Shown here piece by piece: positions 51,442 through 60,802 of a stretch of DNA of 64,000 bases; position 1 is the stretch's first letter, and each line of letters starts with the position of its first letter. The stretch comes from Chitinophagaceae bacterium. GTDB taxonomy: Bacteria; Bacteroidota; Bacteroidia; Chitinophagales; Chitinophagaceae. The position numbers and the translations under genes were made by a program. The notes under the pieces were generated by a model. That model was not told the origin of the DNA. It saw only the letters and a list, made by a program, of their open reading frames with translations, and ran no database searches. Where the stretch lies: NCBI GenBank assembly GCA_947454235.1, contig CANGIY010000003.1:62001-126000 (forward strand), in the 5' to 3' direction.

Positions 51442-52241
51442 TTCATCCACTTACATACGTCCATCCCGACGCTAAAATCGGGCCAAATGTGAAAATAGAT
51501 CCGTTCTCAACCATCCATAAAAATGTTGAGATTGGTGAAGGTTCTTGGATTGGGTCAAATGTGACCATCATGGAGGGAGCCCGAATTGGGAAGAATGTAA
51601 AAATATTCCCTAGTTCTGTAATTTCTGCCATCCCTCAGGATCTCAAATTCAAGGGTGAGGATACCATTACAATGATTGGTGACAATACCGTTATCCGTGA
51701 ATGTGTAACTATCAATCGCGGCACAAGCGACAGGAATATGACCAAAATAGGCGCAAACTGCCTTATTATGGCGTACACCCACATTGCACACGATTGTATT
51801 GTTGGCGACAATTGCGTATTCAGTAATAATACAACGCTTGCCGGTCACATCGTTGTAGGCGACCACGTGGTGCTTGCCGGACTTACTGCCGTTCAGCAGT
51901 TTGTGCGCATTGGCTCACATGCGTTTGTAACTGGTGGCTCACTGGTGCGTAAAGATGTTCCTCCGTTCGTTAAGGCTGCACGTGAACCTCTTTCTTATGT
52001 TGGGGTTAACTCAGTAGGTCTGAAGCGCAGAGGGTATTCTATTGAAAAAATCAACCACATTCTCGACATCTACCGTATTCTTTTTGTAAGGGGCTTCAAT
52101 GTTTCCAAGGCACTCAGTTTCATTGAAACTGAAATTCCTGTTTCTGATGAGCGCGATGAAATCATTTCATTCGTTCGTGAAACCGGACGCGGCATTATGA
52201 AAGGTTATGCAAGAAGGCAGTCGGGAGAAGATGTTGCGTAA
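51438..52241 (+). CDS. lpxA: UDP-N-acetylglucosamine O-acyltransferase
   Basis: This 267-residue hexapeptide-repeat acyltransferase is the first enzyme of lipid A synthesis. It begins MIHPLTYVHPDAKIG. The catalytic His is His118 in THIAHDCIVG, with TINRGTSDR and GLTAVQQFVRIGSHAFVTGG following, and the C-terminal helical domain has GVNSVGLKRRGYS. It overlaps the lpxC/fabZ stop (ATGA), so it is translationally coupled. Confidence 0.97.
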   Translation: MIHPLTYVHPDAKIGPNVKIDPFSTIHKNVEIGEGSWIGSNVTIMEGARIGKNVKIFPSSVISAIPQDLKFKGEDTITMIGDNTVIRECVTINRGTSDRNMTKIGANCLIMAYTHIAHDCIVGDNCVFSNNTTLAGHIVVGDHVVLAGLTAVQQFVRIGSHAFVTGGSLVRKDVPPFVKAAREPLSYVGVNSVGLKRRGYSIEKINHILDIYRILFVRGFNVSKALSFIETEIPVSDERDEIISFVRETGRGIMKGYARRQSGEDVA

Positions 52242-52288
52242 TACACAATAGTGGGAAAGACATACAATTATCGTTTGTTGGTAATTTG

Positions 52289-52296
52289 TACTTTTG
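52289..52296 (+). promoter_or_regulatory. -7 element for the polytopic membrane protein gene
   Basis: TACTTTTG matches TAnnTTTG, 25 bases before a GTG start. TTG trinucleotides occur upstream but not at the usual 21-base spacing. Confidence 0.45.
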
Positions 52297-52320
52297 CCTG
52301 AACGGTCTTAACCAGCTCGA

Positions 52321-53304
52321 GTGTTCAAGCTATTAAAAAATAACTCGCCCTTTACTGTACTTGTACTTTTAATTTTCACTTTTACAGTGAAACTAAAAGT
52401 ATTACTGCACCCTGCCCTTCCTGTGCAGGTGAAAGGTCATTTGTTTTTTAATTTCCTGGTACACCAAATGGACAAAGTGTTCCATCACAGTGCTTTTGCT
52501 TACACGCTAATTGCCGTGATGCTCATTTTTTTCCAGTCGCTATACCTCAATAATATTGTTGTACGGCACAGGTTATTTCATCGCAATACTTACCTGCCGG
52601 CATTTGTTTACCTACTTATTACATCTGCATTTCCTAAGTGGAACTATTTCTGCGACACCATCATTATCAACTGGCTATTGCTGATATCGATGGATGTGAT
52701 GTTTGAGTTTTCAAAAACACCACACCCGCGCAAGCTTATTTACAATGCTGCGCTGCTGCTTTGTGTCGTTGGTTTATTTCAGCTCACCGGGCTTGGATTT
52801 TTTGTATTCCTGATAGTGGGTTTAATCCTCTTCCGTTCGTTTAATCCCGGAGAGTGGTCGGTAGCATTGTTAGGCTATGCAACCCCTGCCTATTTTCTTG
52901 CTTCAATACTGTTTTTGTTTGACCGCCTGCACTCATTTAAAAACTGGCTGCACGTAGGGTTTTCAATAGAAAAAGTAACCACTAATCAGGGGTATTTTGC
53001 TGCCACAATGGGTGGTTTGGCATTTTTGTTCCTTTCCGGTGTTTTAGTGATGCGCCAAAATGTAACTTTAAGCAATATTTACATCAGGCGAAACTGGATG
53101 GCTATTACTTTTTACCTGATCATTGCTATCTTAGTGGCGTTCGCGACCGATAAGGAAGTTTCGGGTGCATGGACACTTGTATTGCCCCCTGCGGGAATTA
53201 TGATGTCGCACGCTTATGCACTGGAACGTCACAAAAAGTTTAGCGTATTTGTTTTTTATTTTTCTTTAATATTTATAGGATTTTGCCTGTGGGCAAACAA
53301 ATAA
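52321..53304 (+). CDS. Polytopic membrane protein (DUF6427-like)
   Basis: This 327-residue protein starts with GTG and has about eight to nine hydrophobic segments, for example FTVLVLLIFTFTV, YTLIAVMLIFFQSLYL and LGFFVFLIVGLILF. RSFNPGEWSVALLGYATPAYFL and the N-terminal FKLLKNNSPF resemble the Bacteroidota family often annotated DUF6427; I am moderately sure of that name. purQ starts 6 bases after its stop, so they are probably co-transcribed. Function unknown. Confidence 0.75.
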   Translation: MFKLLKNNSPFTVLVLLIFTFTVKLKVLLHPALPVQVKGHLFFNFLVHQMDKVFHHSAFAYTLIAVMLIFFQSLYLNNIVVRHRLFHRNTYLPAFVYLLITSAFPKWNYFCDTIIINWLLLISMDVMFEFSKTPHPRKLIYNAALLLCVVGLFQLTGLGFFVFLIVGLILFRSFNPGEWSVALLGYATPAYFLASILFLFDRLHSFKNWLHVGFSIEKVTTNQGYFAATMGGLAFLFLSGVLVMRQNVTLSNIYIRRNWMAITFYLIIAILVAFATDKEVSGAWTLVLPPAGIMMSHAYALERHKKFSVFVFYFSLIFIGFCLWANK

Positions 53305-53310
53305 TTGAAT

Positions 53311-54003
53311 ATGAAATTTGGTGTTATAGTTTTTCCGGGTTCAAATTGCGATAGAGACATGTTGCATGCCCTCCAAGACGACCTAAAACAAGAGGTAGTA
53401 ATGTTGTGGCACAAAGACAGCGAACTTCCTAATTTTACTAAAGATGATTGCATCATTTTACCCGGTGGTTTCTCTTATGGCGACTATCTGCGTTGTGGCG
53501 CCCTTGCCCGTTTCAGCCCAATGATGGAGCGAGTTATTGAGTTTGCTAACAATGGCGGCAAAGTATTTGGTGTTTGTAATGGGTTCCAGATTCTTTGCGA
53601 ATCAGGACTTTTGCCTGGCGTACTGTTACAAAACGACAACCAGAAATTTGTGTGCAAAAACGTGTACATCAAAAGTGAAAGCACGAGCACTGTTATTGGT
53701 CGTGCGGTAGGTAACAAACCACTTAAAATACCTGTAGCACACGGCGAAGGCCGCTACCATGCTGATGCTGAAACGTTGAAAAAACTGACGGCTAATAACC
53801 AAATTTTGTTCCGCTATTGCGATGAACATGGTGAAGTGCACATTGGTTCAAACCCGAATGGCGCTATCAACAACATTGCAGGAATATGCAACGAAGGCAG
53901 GAATGTTTTTGGCATGATGCCACACCCTGAACGTGCATGCTCTGACGACTTAAGCAATATTGACGGCCGAAAAATTTTGATGGCACTCAGCCATTTCAAT
54001 TAA
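53311..54003 (+). CDS. purQ: Phosphoribosylformylglycinamidine synthase subunit PurQ
   Basis: This 231-residue class I glutamine amidotransferase supplies ammonia to PurL in the fourth step of purine synthesis. The nucleophile is Cys89 (VFGVCNGFQ) and the His-Glu pair is His206/Glu208 (MMPHPERACSD). FPGSNCDRDM and GGFSYGDYLRCGALAR are diagnostic of PurQ. The ATG at 53311 is chosen over a TTG six bases earlier. purS and purL are not adjacent. Confidence 0.95.
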   Translation: MKFGVIVFPGSNCDRDMLHALQDDLKQEVVMLWHKDSELPNFTKDDCIILPGGFSYGDYLRCGALARFSPMMERVIEFANNGGKVFGVCNGFQILCESGLLPGVLLQNDNQKFVCKNVYIKSESTSTVIGRAVGNKPLKIPVAHGEGRYHADAETLKKLTANNQILFRYCDEHGEVHIGSNPNGAINNIAGICNEGRNVFGMMPHPERACSDDLSNIDGRKILMALSHFN

Positions 54004-54023
54004 TCGGTCTCTTTAAATAACTT

Positions 54024-54061
54024 TAACTAACAGCCTCACTCTATTGTGAGGCTGTTTTATT
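54024..54061 (+). terminator. Rho-independent terminator after purQ
   Basis: AACAGCCTCAC (54029-54039) and GTGAGGCTGTT (54046-54056) form an 11-bp perfect stem with a 6-base loop; a T-rich tail follows. Confidence 0.93.
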
Positions 54062-54075
54062 TATCTTCGTATAAC

Positions 54076-54534
54076 ATGAAAAATCTAGCATTTATTTTAA
54101 TGGCGTTCTGCCTGTTCTGTGGAATTTCTGTTCATGCGCAATTGAAAGATGAAACCAAGTGGACTTTTGAAGCCAAGAAAATATCGGGTGATAAATACCA
54201 GCTTATTGTGCATTGCAAACTGCCTAAGAGTTGGCACATTTATGCCCTGGAACCCGGTGGCGATGGCTCTATGATAGCTCCGGTAATTACATTTAAGCCA
54301 ACAAAAAACGTAAAATATATTGGCAAAGTAACCGAGAAAGGAAAAAGAATTTCAATGGCTATGGAAGGTGTGCCGGGCAAAGTAAATTACTTTGAAAACA
54401 GTGTTGACTACGTACAAGAAGCAGAAATTAAAGGTGGTGCAACCGTAAACGGTACCTACTCGTACCAAATTTGCACCGACCAAATGTGCCTACCCCCTAC
54501 CGACGACAAGCCATTTACCATCAAAGTGAAATAG
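54076..54534 (+). CDS. Stand-alone DsbD N-terminal-domain protein
   Basis: From the ATG at 54076 this is a 152-residue secreted protein (signal MKNLAFILMAFCLFCGISVHAQ) consisting of one DsbD N-terminal domain. It carries the redox pair Cys133 and Cys138 (YSYQICTDQMCLPP). It is closely similar along its length to residues 22-150 of the full DsbD encoded next (shared KWTFEAKKISG, SVDYVQEAEI and GTYSYQIC). Tandem duplication of the sensor domain is the simplest reading. It may accept electrons from DsbD and deliver them to a periplasmic client. An upstream ATG ten codons earlier lies in the purQ terminator. Confidence 0.85.
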   Translation: MKNLAFILMAFCLFCGISVHAQLKDETKWTFEAKKISGDKYQLIVHCKLPKSWHIYALEPGGDGSMIAPVITFKPTKNVKYIGKVTEKGKRISMAMEGVPGKVNYFENSVDYVQEAEIKGGATVNGTYSYQICTDQMCLPPTDDKPFTIKVK

Positions 54535-54718
54535 CTCTTACCGCTTCTGTCAGATTTGTTTCATAAATAGGGGCACTTTAAGGCTGTATTCTTTTACAAA
54601 AGTTAAATTCGCTATTTTGTGGCAGATTTAACACTATAATTAATAGTATTGTTATGTGTTTGCATACCCCGCTCCCGGGGGTGCCGATATTTGACATTAA
54701 AGCCATAGTATAGATTTT

Positions 54719-56875
54719 ATGAAACACATCAGGTTCGCACTCTTCTTGCTTCTTTCTTTTTCGTTTTTCCATTCAAACGGGCAAATTTTAAAAGATGAAA
54801 GCAAGTGGACTTTTGAAGCCAAAAAGATATCAGGCAACCTCTACGAACTGATTATTCATTGCGTACTTCCCAACAATCTGCATATTTACGCTTTAAAACC
54901 AGGCGAAGATCCTGCGCTGATTCCACCTGCGTTTAAGTTTAACCCAACCAATGGAGTAACTTATAAAGGTGGCGTGAAAGAGCGTGGCAAAATGATTAAT
55001 GAAGACATTCCGGGTGTAGGAATGGTGCACATGTTCAAAAAATCGGTTGACTATGTGCAGGAAGCAGAAATCACAGGCGGAGCAACCATCAAGGGCACTT
55101 ACAGCTATCAGATTTGCAACGATGAAACGTGTTTAAGCCCAACAGGCAAGAAACCTTTTAAAATAGTTGTTGGCGATGGCGGCACTTCGATTGATGGCGC
55201 AAGTGGTACAGGAGCAAATGGTGCAGCAGCTAAAGTTGATTCCCCAAGCAATACCCCGGACACCTCAGCCCAACCAAAAGTAGCAGCGACAACTCCCGAC
55301 ACCGCTAAGAAAGCAGAAGTAAATCCGGCAGCCACAAAAACTGCAACACCAATAGCTAATGACAAACAAATTTCAATGGTTTGGATGTTCCTTTTAGCAT
55401 TGGGAGGTGGGTTCCTTGCAGTACTTACTCCTTGCGTTTATTCAATGATTCCAATTACGGTTAGCTTCTTCACAAAAAGAAGCAAGAGCCGCCAACAAGG
55501 TATCAAGAATGCACTTTACTACAGTTTTTCAATCATCATCATTTATACAGTACTTGGTGTTGCTATTTCAGCAATTTTCGGAAACAACGCACTTATTGCT
55601 TTGTCCACTAACTGGATTGCAAACCTCGTGTTCTTTGTCATTTTTGTGATTTTCGGTATTTCTTTCCTCGGTGCATTCGAAATAGCATTGCCATCATCAT
55701 GGACATCAAAAACCGATTCTAAAGCCAACACAGAAAGCTTCAGCGGCATATTCTTCATGGCACTTACGCTGGCTATCGTATCATTCTCGTGTACTGGTCC
55801 TATTCTTGGCCCATTGTTGGTGCAAGCGGGTCAGGGCGGTCTATTGGGTCCTGCCATTGGTATGCTTGGTTTTTCATTGGGTCTTGCATTTCCGTTCGCA
55901 CTATTCGCCATCTTCCCGAGCTGGCTCAACAAAATGGCTCAAAGCGGTGGCTGGATGAATCAGGTGAAAGTGGTGCTTGGTTTTGTTGAATTAATGCTGG
56001 CCATGAAATTCCTTTCAAATGCCGACTTGACTAAAGGATGGCGTTTGCTGGACAGAGAAATTTTCATCGCTGTATGGATAGTACTTTCAGTGTTGCTGGG
56101 TCTTTACCTGTTAGGCAGGCTCAAGCTTTCGCACGACGATAAAACACCTGAGAATATCTATGGACAAGAATATGTTTCCATCTTCAAACTGTTCCTTGCT
56201 ATTATCTCTTTCACCTTCGCTGTCTATTTGTTACCGGGTATGTGGGGAGCTCCGTTGAACGGAGTGAGCGCATTCGTTCCTCCAATGGGCACATTTGACA
56301 AATTTGGCGGCGGGGGTACTCAGCCATCATCGGCATCATCATCTTCCGAAAAACATGATTTGGGTGCATTTGCGCCTAAAAAATATGTGGAGTCATTGCA
56401 CATTTACGAGCCACCTGTGGCTAAGGACAATGGATTGGTTACTTATTACGACTATGATGAGGCTTTGGCAGCATCTAAACAATTCAAGAAACCAATCATG
56501 CTGGACTTTACCGGCATCAATTGTGTGAACTGTAGAAAAATGGAATCGCAGGTATGGTCAAGCCCGGAAGTAGCTAAAAGACTCAAAAATGATTTCATTG
56601 TCATTTCTCTTTTCTGTGATTGCAGCGCAATAGCACTCGATAAATCAGAACAACACTATTCAAAAATAATGGGTGCTGATGTAACCACGCTTGGCGACAA
56701 ATACACCGAAATTGAAGTATCAAAATTTGGTACTAACGCGCGTCCTTGCTATTTTTATATTGACGAAAACGGAACTTCTTTAGCTGAAAAAGGGTATGGT
56801 TACAACCCGGATATTGATAACTTTGTAAAACATCTTGATCAGGTAAAAGAAAATTATAAGAAATTGCACCCATAG
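54719..56875 (+). CDS. dsbD: Thiol:disulfide interchange protein DsbD
   Basis: This 718-residue protein has all three DsbD parts: a periplasmic N-terminal domain (~22-150, Cys133/Cys138), an Ala/Thr/Pro linker (~155-215), an eight-TM domain (~218-510) with the redox cysteines Cys239 (LTPCVYSMIP) and Cys358 (SFSCTGPILG), and a C-terminal thioredoxin domain with Cys602-Val-Asn-Cys605 (FTGINCVNCRKM). It carries electrons from cytosolic thioredoxin to the periplasm, which supports disulfide isomerases and cytochrome c maturation; ccmC lies at 61 kb. A Uma2-family gene starts 2 bases after its stop. Confidence 0.95.
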   Translation: MKHIRFALFLLLSFSFFHSNGQILKDESKWTFEAKKISGNLYELIIHCVLPNNLHIYALKPGEDPALIPPAFKFNPTNGVTYKGGVKERGKMINEDIPGVGMVHMFKKSVDYVQEAEITGGATIKGTYSYQICNDETCLSPTGKKPFKIVVGDGGTSIDGASGTGANGAAAKVDSPSNTPDTSAQPKVAATTPDTAKKAEVNPAATKTATPIANDKQISMVWMFLLALGGGFLAVLTPCVYSMIPITVSFFTKRSKSRQQGIKNALYYSFSIIIIYTVLGVAISAIFGNNALIALSTNWIANLVFFVIFVIFGISFLGAFEIALPSSWTSKTDSKANTESFSGIFFMALTLAIVSFSCTGPILGPLLVQAGQGGLLGPAIGMLGFSLGLAFPFALFAIFPSWLNKMAQSGGWMNQVKVVLGFVELMLAMKFLSNADLTKGWRLLDREIFIAVWIVLSVLLGLYLLGRLKLSHDDKTPENIYGQEYVSIFKLFLAIISFTFAVYLLPGMWGAPLNGVSAFVPPMGTFDKFGGGGTQPSSASSSSEKHDLGAFAPKKYVESLHIYEPPVAKDNGLVTYYDYDEALAASKQFKKPIMLDFTGINCVNCRKMESQVWSSPEVAKRLKNDFIVISLFCDCSAIALDKSEQHYSKIMGADVTTLGDKYTEIEVSKFGTNARPCYFYIDENGTSLAEKGYGYNPDIDNFVKHLDQVKENYKKLHP

Positions 56876-56877
56876 TT

Positions 56878-57459
56878 ATGACAATCTCGCACTTAACCAT
56901 CAATAAATTGCACTCATACGCTGACTACCTTAAGTGGCAGCTAGAAGAACGTATTGAATTGATTAAGGGTAAGATTTACGAAATGAGTGGCCCTTCGAGG
57001 GTGCATCAAAAACTTTCAGGTAGAATATTTCTTGAAGTTGGAACATTCCTCAAAGACAAAACCTGTGAAGTTTATTCTGCCCCATTTGATGTAAGACTAC
57101 CCAAAAAATCAAACAATGATCGAGATATCTATACGGTGGTTCAGCCTGATATTTGTGTAGTTTGCGACCACTCGAAACTTGATGACAAAGGTTGCCTTGG
57201 TGCTCCCGATATCGTTGTTGAAATCCTTTCTCCGGGTAATAACGTCAAAGAACTGAAGTATAAGTACGAAGTGTACGAAGAAGCAGGCATTAAAGAATAC
57301 TGGATTGTTTCTCCGCAAGACCGTACTTTTTCAGTTTATACACTCAAAGACGGAAAATACCATCCTTCAAGAATTATGGTTGAAGGTGACATCGTAAAAT
57401 CAAAAGTGCTACCCGGTTTCAAATTAGACCTCAAGGCACTCTTCGACAAAATAGACTAA
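56878..57459 (+). CDS. Uma2-family (DUF820) PD-(D/E)xK nuclease-fold protein
   Basis: This 193-residue protein has the Uma2 core: LEERIELIKGKIYEMSGPS near the N-terminus (ELI.G.iyem), QPDICVV with Asp91, and APDIVVEILSPGN with Asp111 and Glu115, followed by KYKYEVYEEAGIKEYWIV. This matches restriction-endonuclease-fold proteins that are abundant in cyanobacteria and patchy elsewhere; nuclease activity is predicted, not proven. It starts 2 bases after dsbD and is likely translated from the same message, an unexpected partner for a redox gene. Confidence 0.88.
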   Translation: MTISHLTINKLHSYADYLKWQLEERIELIKGKIYEMSGPSRVHQKLSGRIFLEVGTFLKDKTCEVYSAPFDVRLPKKSNNDRDIYTVVQPDICVVCDHSKLDDKGCLGAPDIVVEILSPGNNVKELKYKYEVYEEAGIKEYWIVSPQDRTFSVYTLKDGKYHPSRIMVEGDIVKSKVLPGFKLDLKALFDKID

Positions 57460-57504
57460 CTACAATTACTCTTTCAATTGTTTTTAGGATAAAAACCTAA
57501 CACA

Positions 57505-59049
57505 ATGGTAAAAACCATCAACATTAACCTACTGCCTGAAGATGCAGAGGATGAATCGCTGATACGCCGTGCTGTAAAAGCATCGGATGTAATGCGTAAA
57601 TGCAGATACTGGAATTATAAAGTCGTTCGCAAGTCAATTGATGCACGTTCTCGCCAGCCAAAGGTGATGCTGACTATTGAAGTGTACATCGATGAGCAGC
57701 TACCCGTCGAGGCACCTTTCGACCCGCAACTACAGCAAGTAGGTAATGCTAAAGAAGTGCATATTATAGGTGCAGGACCAGCGGGCTTGTTTGCCGCTCT
57801 CAAGTTGATTTCCAAGGGCTTAAAACCCGTTATACTTGAAAGAGGAAAGGATGTAAGAAGCCGACGCAGAGACCTTGCTGCAATCAACCGCTCAGGCATA
57901 GTAAACCCTGAATCTAATTATTGTTATGGTGAAGGCGGTGCAGGCACTTACAGCGATGGCAAGCTATATACACGCAGCACCAAGCGAGGTGATGTAACCC
58001 GCATTCTTAAAATGCTGCATTATTTTGGTGCTGATGAGCGTATTTTGGTAGAAGCCCACCCTCACATTGGCACCAATAAACTACCGGACATAATTACCGC
58101 CATTCGTGAACAAATAGTGGCATGCGGTGGCGAAGTACACTTCAACACCAAGGTAACAGACATTGTACTTGAACGCGACCAAATTGCCGGACTTAAAACG
58201 GCCGATGGGAAAAATTTCAAGTGTACTAATGTAATACTTGCCACAGGGCATAGCGCCGATGACATTTTTGAACTGCTCGACAGGAAGAAAATAGCCATTG
58301 AAAGTAAGCCTTATGCCCTGGGTGTAAGAATTGAGCACCCTCAATCAATCATAGACACTGCACAGTACCACTGCGACATCAGAAATGAGTTTTTACCTCC
58401 TGCCAGTTATTCCCTGGTGTCACAGGAGCAAGGTCATGGTGTGTTTTCTTTCTGTATGTGCCCCGGCGGTATTATCGCTCCCGCTGCCACATCTCCGGGA
58501 GAAATTGTAGTAAATGGCTGGTCGCCGTCAAAACGCAATAACCCTTTTGCTAACTCAGGCACGGTTGTTACCGTTGATGAACATGATTTCAAAAAACATG
58601 GTTTCACAGGGCAGCTGGCAGGGCTTAGATATCGCAGAATGGTGGAACAAATAAGCTTTAAAGCTGGTGGTGGCAATTTGGTTGCTCCGGCACAAAGGAT
58701 GGTCGATTTCACCCAAAATAAGCACTCAGCTACCCTACCACCCTGCTCTTACCACCCGGGACTCAACAGTGTATTATTGAACGAAGTTTTGCCTGTAGAA
58801 ATATACCAACCATTGCAGAAAGCATTGGTAGCTTTCGGGGGTAAAATGAGGGGATATTTTACCAATGAAGCCATATTGGTAGCTACTGAATCACGCACGA
58901 GCAGCCCCGTGAGGATACCGCGCGATAAAGACAAATTACATCACACTCAAATTAAAGGTCTATACCCTTGCGCCGAAGGAGCAGGGTATGCCGGAGGTAT
59001 AGTATCAGCCGCTATTGACGGCGAACGATGTGCCGAAATGATATCATAG
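57505..59049 (+). CDS. FAD-dependent oxidoreductase (COG2509-type)
   Basis: This 514-residue flavoprotein has a ~80-residue N-terminal domain (RRAVKASDVMRKCRYWNYKVVRKSIDAR) and then the dinucleotide-binding motif GAGPAGLF (89-96). Further landmarks are CYGEGGAGTYSDGKLYTRS, VILATGHSADDIF, FSFCMCPGG and the C-terminal LYPCAEGAGYAGGIVSAAIDG. This matches the uncharacterised FAD-dependent dehydrogenase group. The substrate is unknown. It follows the Uma2 gene by 45 bases on the same strand and ends at a terminator shared with the convergent gdh gene. Confidence 0.87.
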   Translation: MVKTININLLPEDAEDESLIRRAVKASDVMRKCRYWNYKVVRKSIDARSRQPKVMLTIEVYIDEQLPVEAPFDPQLQQVGNAKEVHIIGAGPAGLFAALKLISKGLKPVILERGKDVRSRRRDLAAINRSGIVNPESNYCYGEGGAGTYSDGKLYTRSTKRGDVTRILKMLHYFGADERILVEAHPHIGTNKLPDIITAIREQIVACGGEVHFNTKVTDIVLERDQIAGLKTADGKNFKCTNVILATGHSADDIFELLDRKKIAIESKPYALGVRIEHPQSIIDTAQYHCDIRNEFLPPASYSLVSQEQGHGVFSFCMCPGGIIAPAATSPGEIVVNGWSPSKRNNPFANSGTVVTVDEHDFKKHGFTGQLAGLRYRRMVEQISFKAGGGNLVAPAQRMVDFTQNKHSATLPPCSYHPGLNSVLLNEVLPVEIYQPLQKALVAFGGKMRGYFTNEAILVATESRTSSPVRIPRDKDKLHHTQIKGLYPCAEGAGYAGGIVSAAIDGERCAEMIS

Positions 59050-59087
59050 CAGAACAAGCTACGGAAACTTACAGAGGATAATTCAAT

Positions 59088-59127
59088 GAAAAAGCGGTTG
59101 CAAAATGAATCTGCAACCGCTTTACTA
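59088..59127. terminator. Bidirectional rho-independent terminator
   Basis: AAAGCGGTTGCA (59091-59102) and TGCAACCGCTTT (59112-59123) form a 12-bp perfect stem between the convergent flavoprotein and glutamate dehydrogenase genes. Confidence 0.92.
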
Positions 59128-59147
59128 TTATAAGATAATAATGACTA

Positions 59148-60560
59148 CTATGGGAAGATACCAAGTTCTTCGTATGCAACACCCACTTTGTTGATAGCAA
59201 CAACAAATGCAGCAGTACGGAGGTCAACTTTTTTCTCCAATTTAATCCACTGGTCACGAATTTCGTGGTAAGAACCAATCATCGTGTCTTCAAGACCTGA
59301 ATAAACCAAATCAACTTCGTCAGGACCATGTTGAATTTGCCTGCGTTCAGAATCAGTTACTTTTTTACCAGTCAAAGACTCAACTGTGCTCAGGATTGTT
59401 GCGTTTTGGTTTTCACTGAAACGTTTGTCCATACGACCAAAACGAACGTGGCTCAGGTTTTTCAACCATTCGAAGTATGATACTGTAACACCACCTGCGT
59501 TCAGGTACATGTCAGGGATGATCATAACACCTTTTTTGCCAAGGATTTCGTCAGCTTCAGGAGTCAACGGACCGTTAGCACCTTCACCAATGATTTTAGC
59601 CTTGATTCTGTCAGCGTTGCTAGCGTTAACAACGTTTTCAAGTGCAGCCGGAATCAGGATATCGCAATCCATCTCAAGTGTTTCAAGGCTATTTTTGAGG
59701 TCAGTTGCACCAGGGAAACCGAGGATAGAACCTGTAGATTTACGGTGAGCAACAACATCATATAAAGCAAGACCGTTCGCGTTGTAGATACCACCTTCGT
59801 ATTCAGCCAAACCAACGATGATAGCACCATTGTCGTAGAAGAATTTAGCAGCATGATAACCTACGTTACCAAGACCTTGAACAACTACTCTTTTGCCTTT
59901 GATACCTGTAGTAAGACCGAGTGCCTTCATATCGTCTTCGATACCGCAAGCCTCACGAATTCCATAATAAATACCAAGACCTGTAGCTTCAGTACGGCCG
60001 TTAACGCCGCCTTGAGTAACTGGTTTACCAGTGATACAAGCCAAAGCATCTACTTCGCCTGGTTTCAAAGAAGCGTAAGTATCAACAATCCAGCTCATTT
60101 CGCGACCGCCTGTACCGTAATCAGGAGCAGGAACGTCGATACCAGGGCCAATGAAGTTTTTCTTCACCAACTCAGAAGCATAACGACGAGTGATTTTTTC
60201 CAATTCGAAAACAGTGTAGTTTTTCGGATTGATTTTGATACCACCTTTACCGCCACCGAATGGAACGTTAACGATTGCACATTTGTAAGTCATCAATGCT
60301 GCAAGCGCCATTACTTCGTCCTGGTTAACATCAATGCTATAACGGATACCACCTTTACAAGGGAGTTTGTGATGAGAGTGCTGTACACGGTAAGCTTCGA
60401 TAACTTCAATTTTATCACCGATTTTTACCGGGAATTTCATTTTGTAGATCGAGTTACACGCCTTGATTTGCTCAAGAATACCTGCTTCAAAACGGGTGTA
60501 CTTGGCAGCTTTGTCAAAATTACGTTCAACGCCCTGAAAAAAACTGTAGTGTTGTTCCAC
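59148..60560 (-). CDS. Glu/Leu/Phe/Val dehydrogenase (glutamate dehydrogenase)
   Basis: This 470-residue oxidoreductase interconverts glutamate and 2-oxoglutarate. It has [40 protein letters not shown] in the substrate domain, [14 protein letters not shown], and the nucleotide-binding [10 protein letters not shown]. The C-terminus has [22 protein letters not shown] followed by a ~60-residue charged segment seen in Bacteroidota homologues. It lies 30 bases after the CcmD-like gene on the same strand, so it may be expressed from the ccmC promoter. The cofactor (NAD or NADP) cannot be fixed by eye. Confidence 0.94.
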   Translation of the reverse strand: MEQHYSFFQGVERNFDKAAKYTRFEAGILEQIKACNSIYKMKFPVKIGDKIEVIEAYRVQHSHHKLPCKGGIRYSIDVNQDEVMALAALMTYKCAIVNVPFGGGKGGIKINPKNYTVFELEKITRRYASELVKKNFIGPGIDVPAPDYGTGGREMSWIVDTYASLKPGEVDALACITGKPVTQGGVNGRTEATGLGIYYGIREACGIEDDMKALGLTTGIKGKRVVVQGLGNVGYHAAKFFYDNGAIIVGLAEYEGGIYNANGLALYDVVAHRKSTGSILGFPGATDLKNSLETLEMDCDILIPAALENVVNASNADRIKAKIIGEGANGPLTPEADEILGKKGVMIIPDMYLNAGGVTVSYFEWLKNLSHVRFGRMDKRFSENQNATILSTVESLTGKKVTDSERRQIQHGPDEVDLVYSGLEDTMIGSYHEIRDQWIKLEKKVDLRTAAFVVAINKVGVAYEELGIFP

Positions 60561-60590
60561 TTTGGCTTTGTTTTTAATGATTAATAAAAT

Positions 60591-60800
60591 TTATTTTTCT
60601 TCCTTTTCAATTCGGGTGATTTTACGGTCCAAAATGAACAAATACGTAAAAATTCCCGCAAATATAGTAGCTAATACTGCAACCACAACATAAATTTTGC
60701 CGCTCGACCTCATCTGGTCGGCCATCTCGGTTTGTGCGAAACCTACCATGGGCAAAAACATGATGATTAAGAGTATGTTGAGTATTCTTTTGACTGTCAT
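60591..60800 (-). CDS. CcmD-like small membrane protein
   Basis: This protein is 69 residues from the ATG at 60798-60800, immediately after the ccmC stop. It has a signal-like hydrophobic N-terminus (ILNILLIIMFLPMVGFAQ), a short loop and one TM segment (IYVVVAVLATIFAGIFTYLFIL) with a basic/acidic tail (DRKITRIEKEEK). The position next to ccmC and the topology match the CcmD-family protein that assists the CcmABC heme exporter. The N-terminal signal-like segment is longer than in proteobacterial CcmD. Confidence 0.82.
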   Translation of the reverse strand: MTVKRILNILLIIMFLPMVGFAQTEMADQMRSSGKIYVVVAVLATIFAGIFTYLFILDRKITRIEKEEK

Positions 60801-60802
60801 AA

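Noticed and set aside
54632-54700. Small inverted repeats (ACTAT-ATAGT and ACCCC-GGGGT) between the nDsbD protein gene and dsbD
   Set aside because: Stems are only 5 bp and lack a T-run or promoter match. They could be chance.
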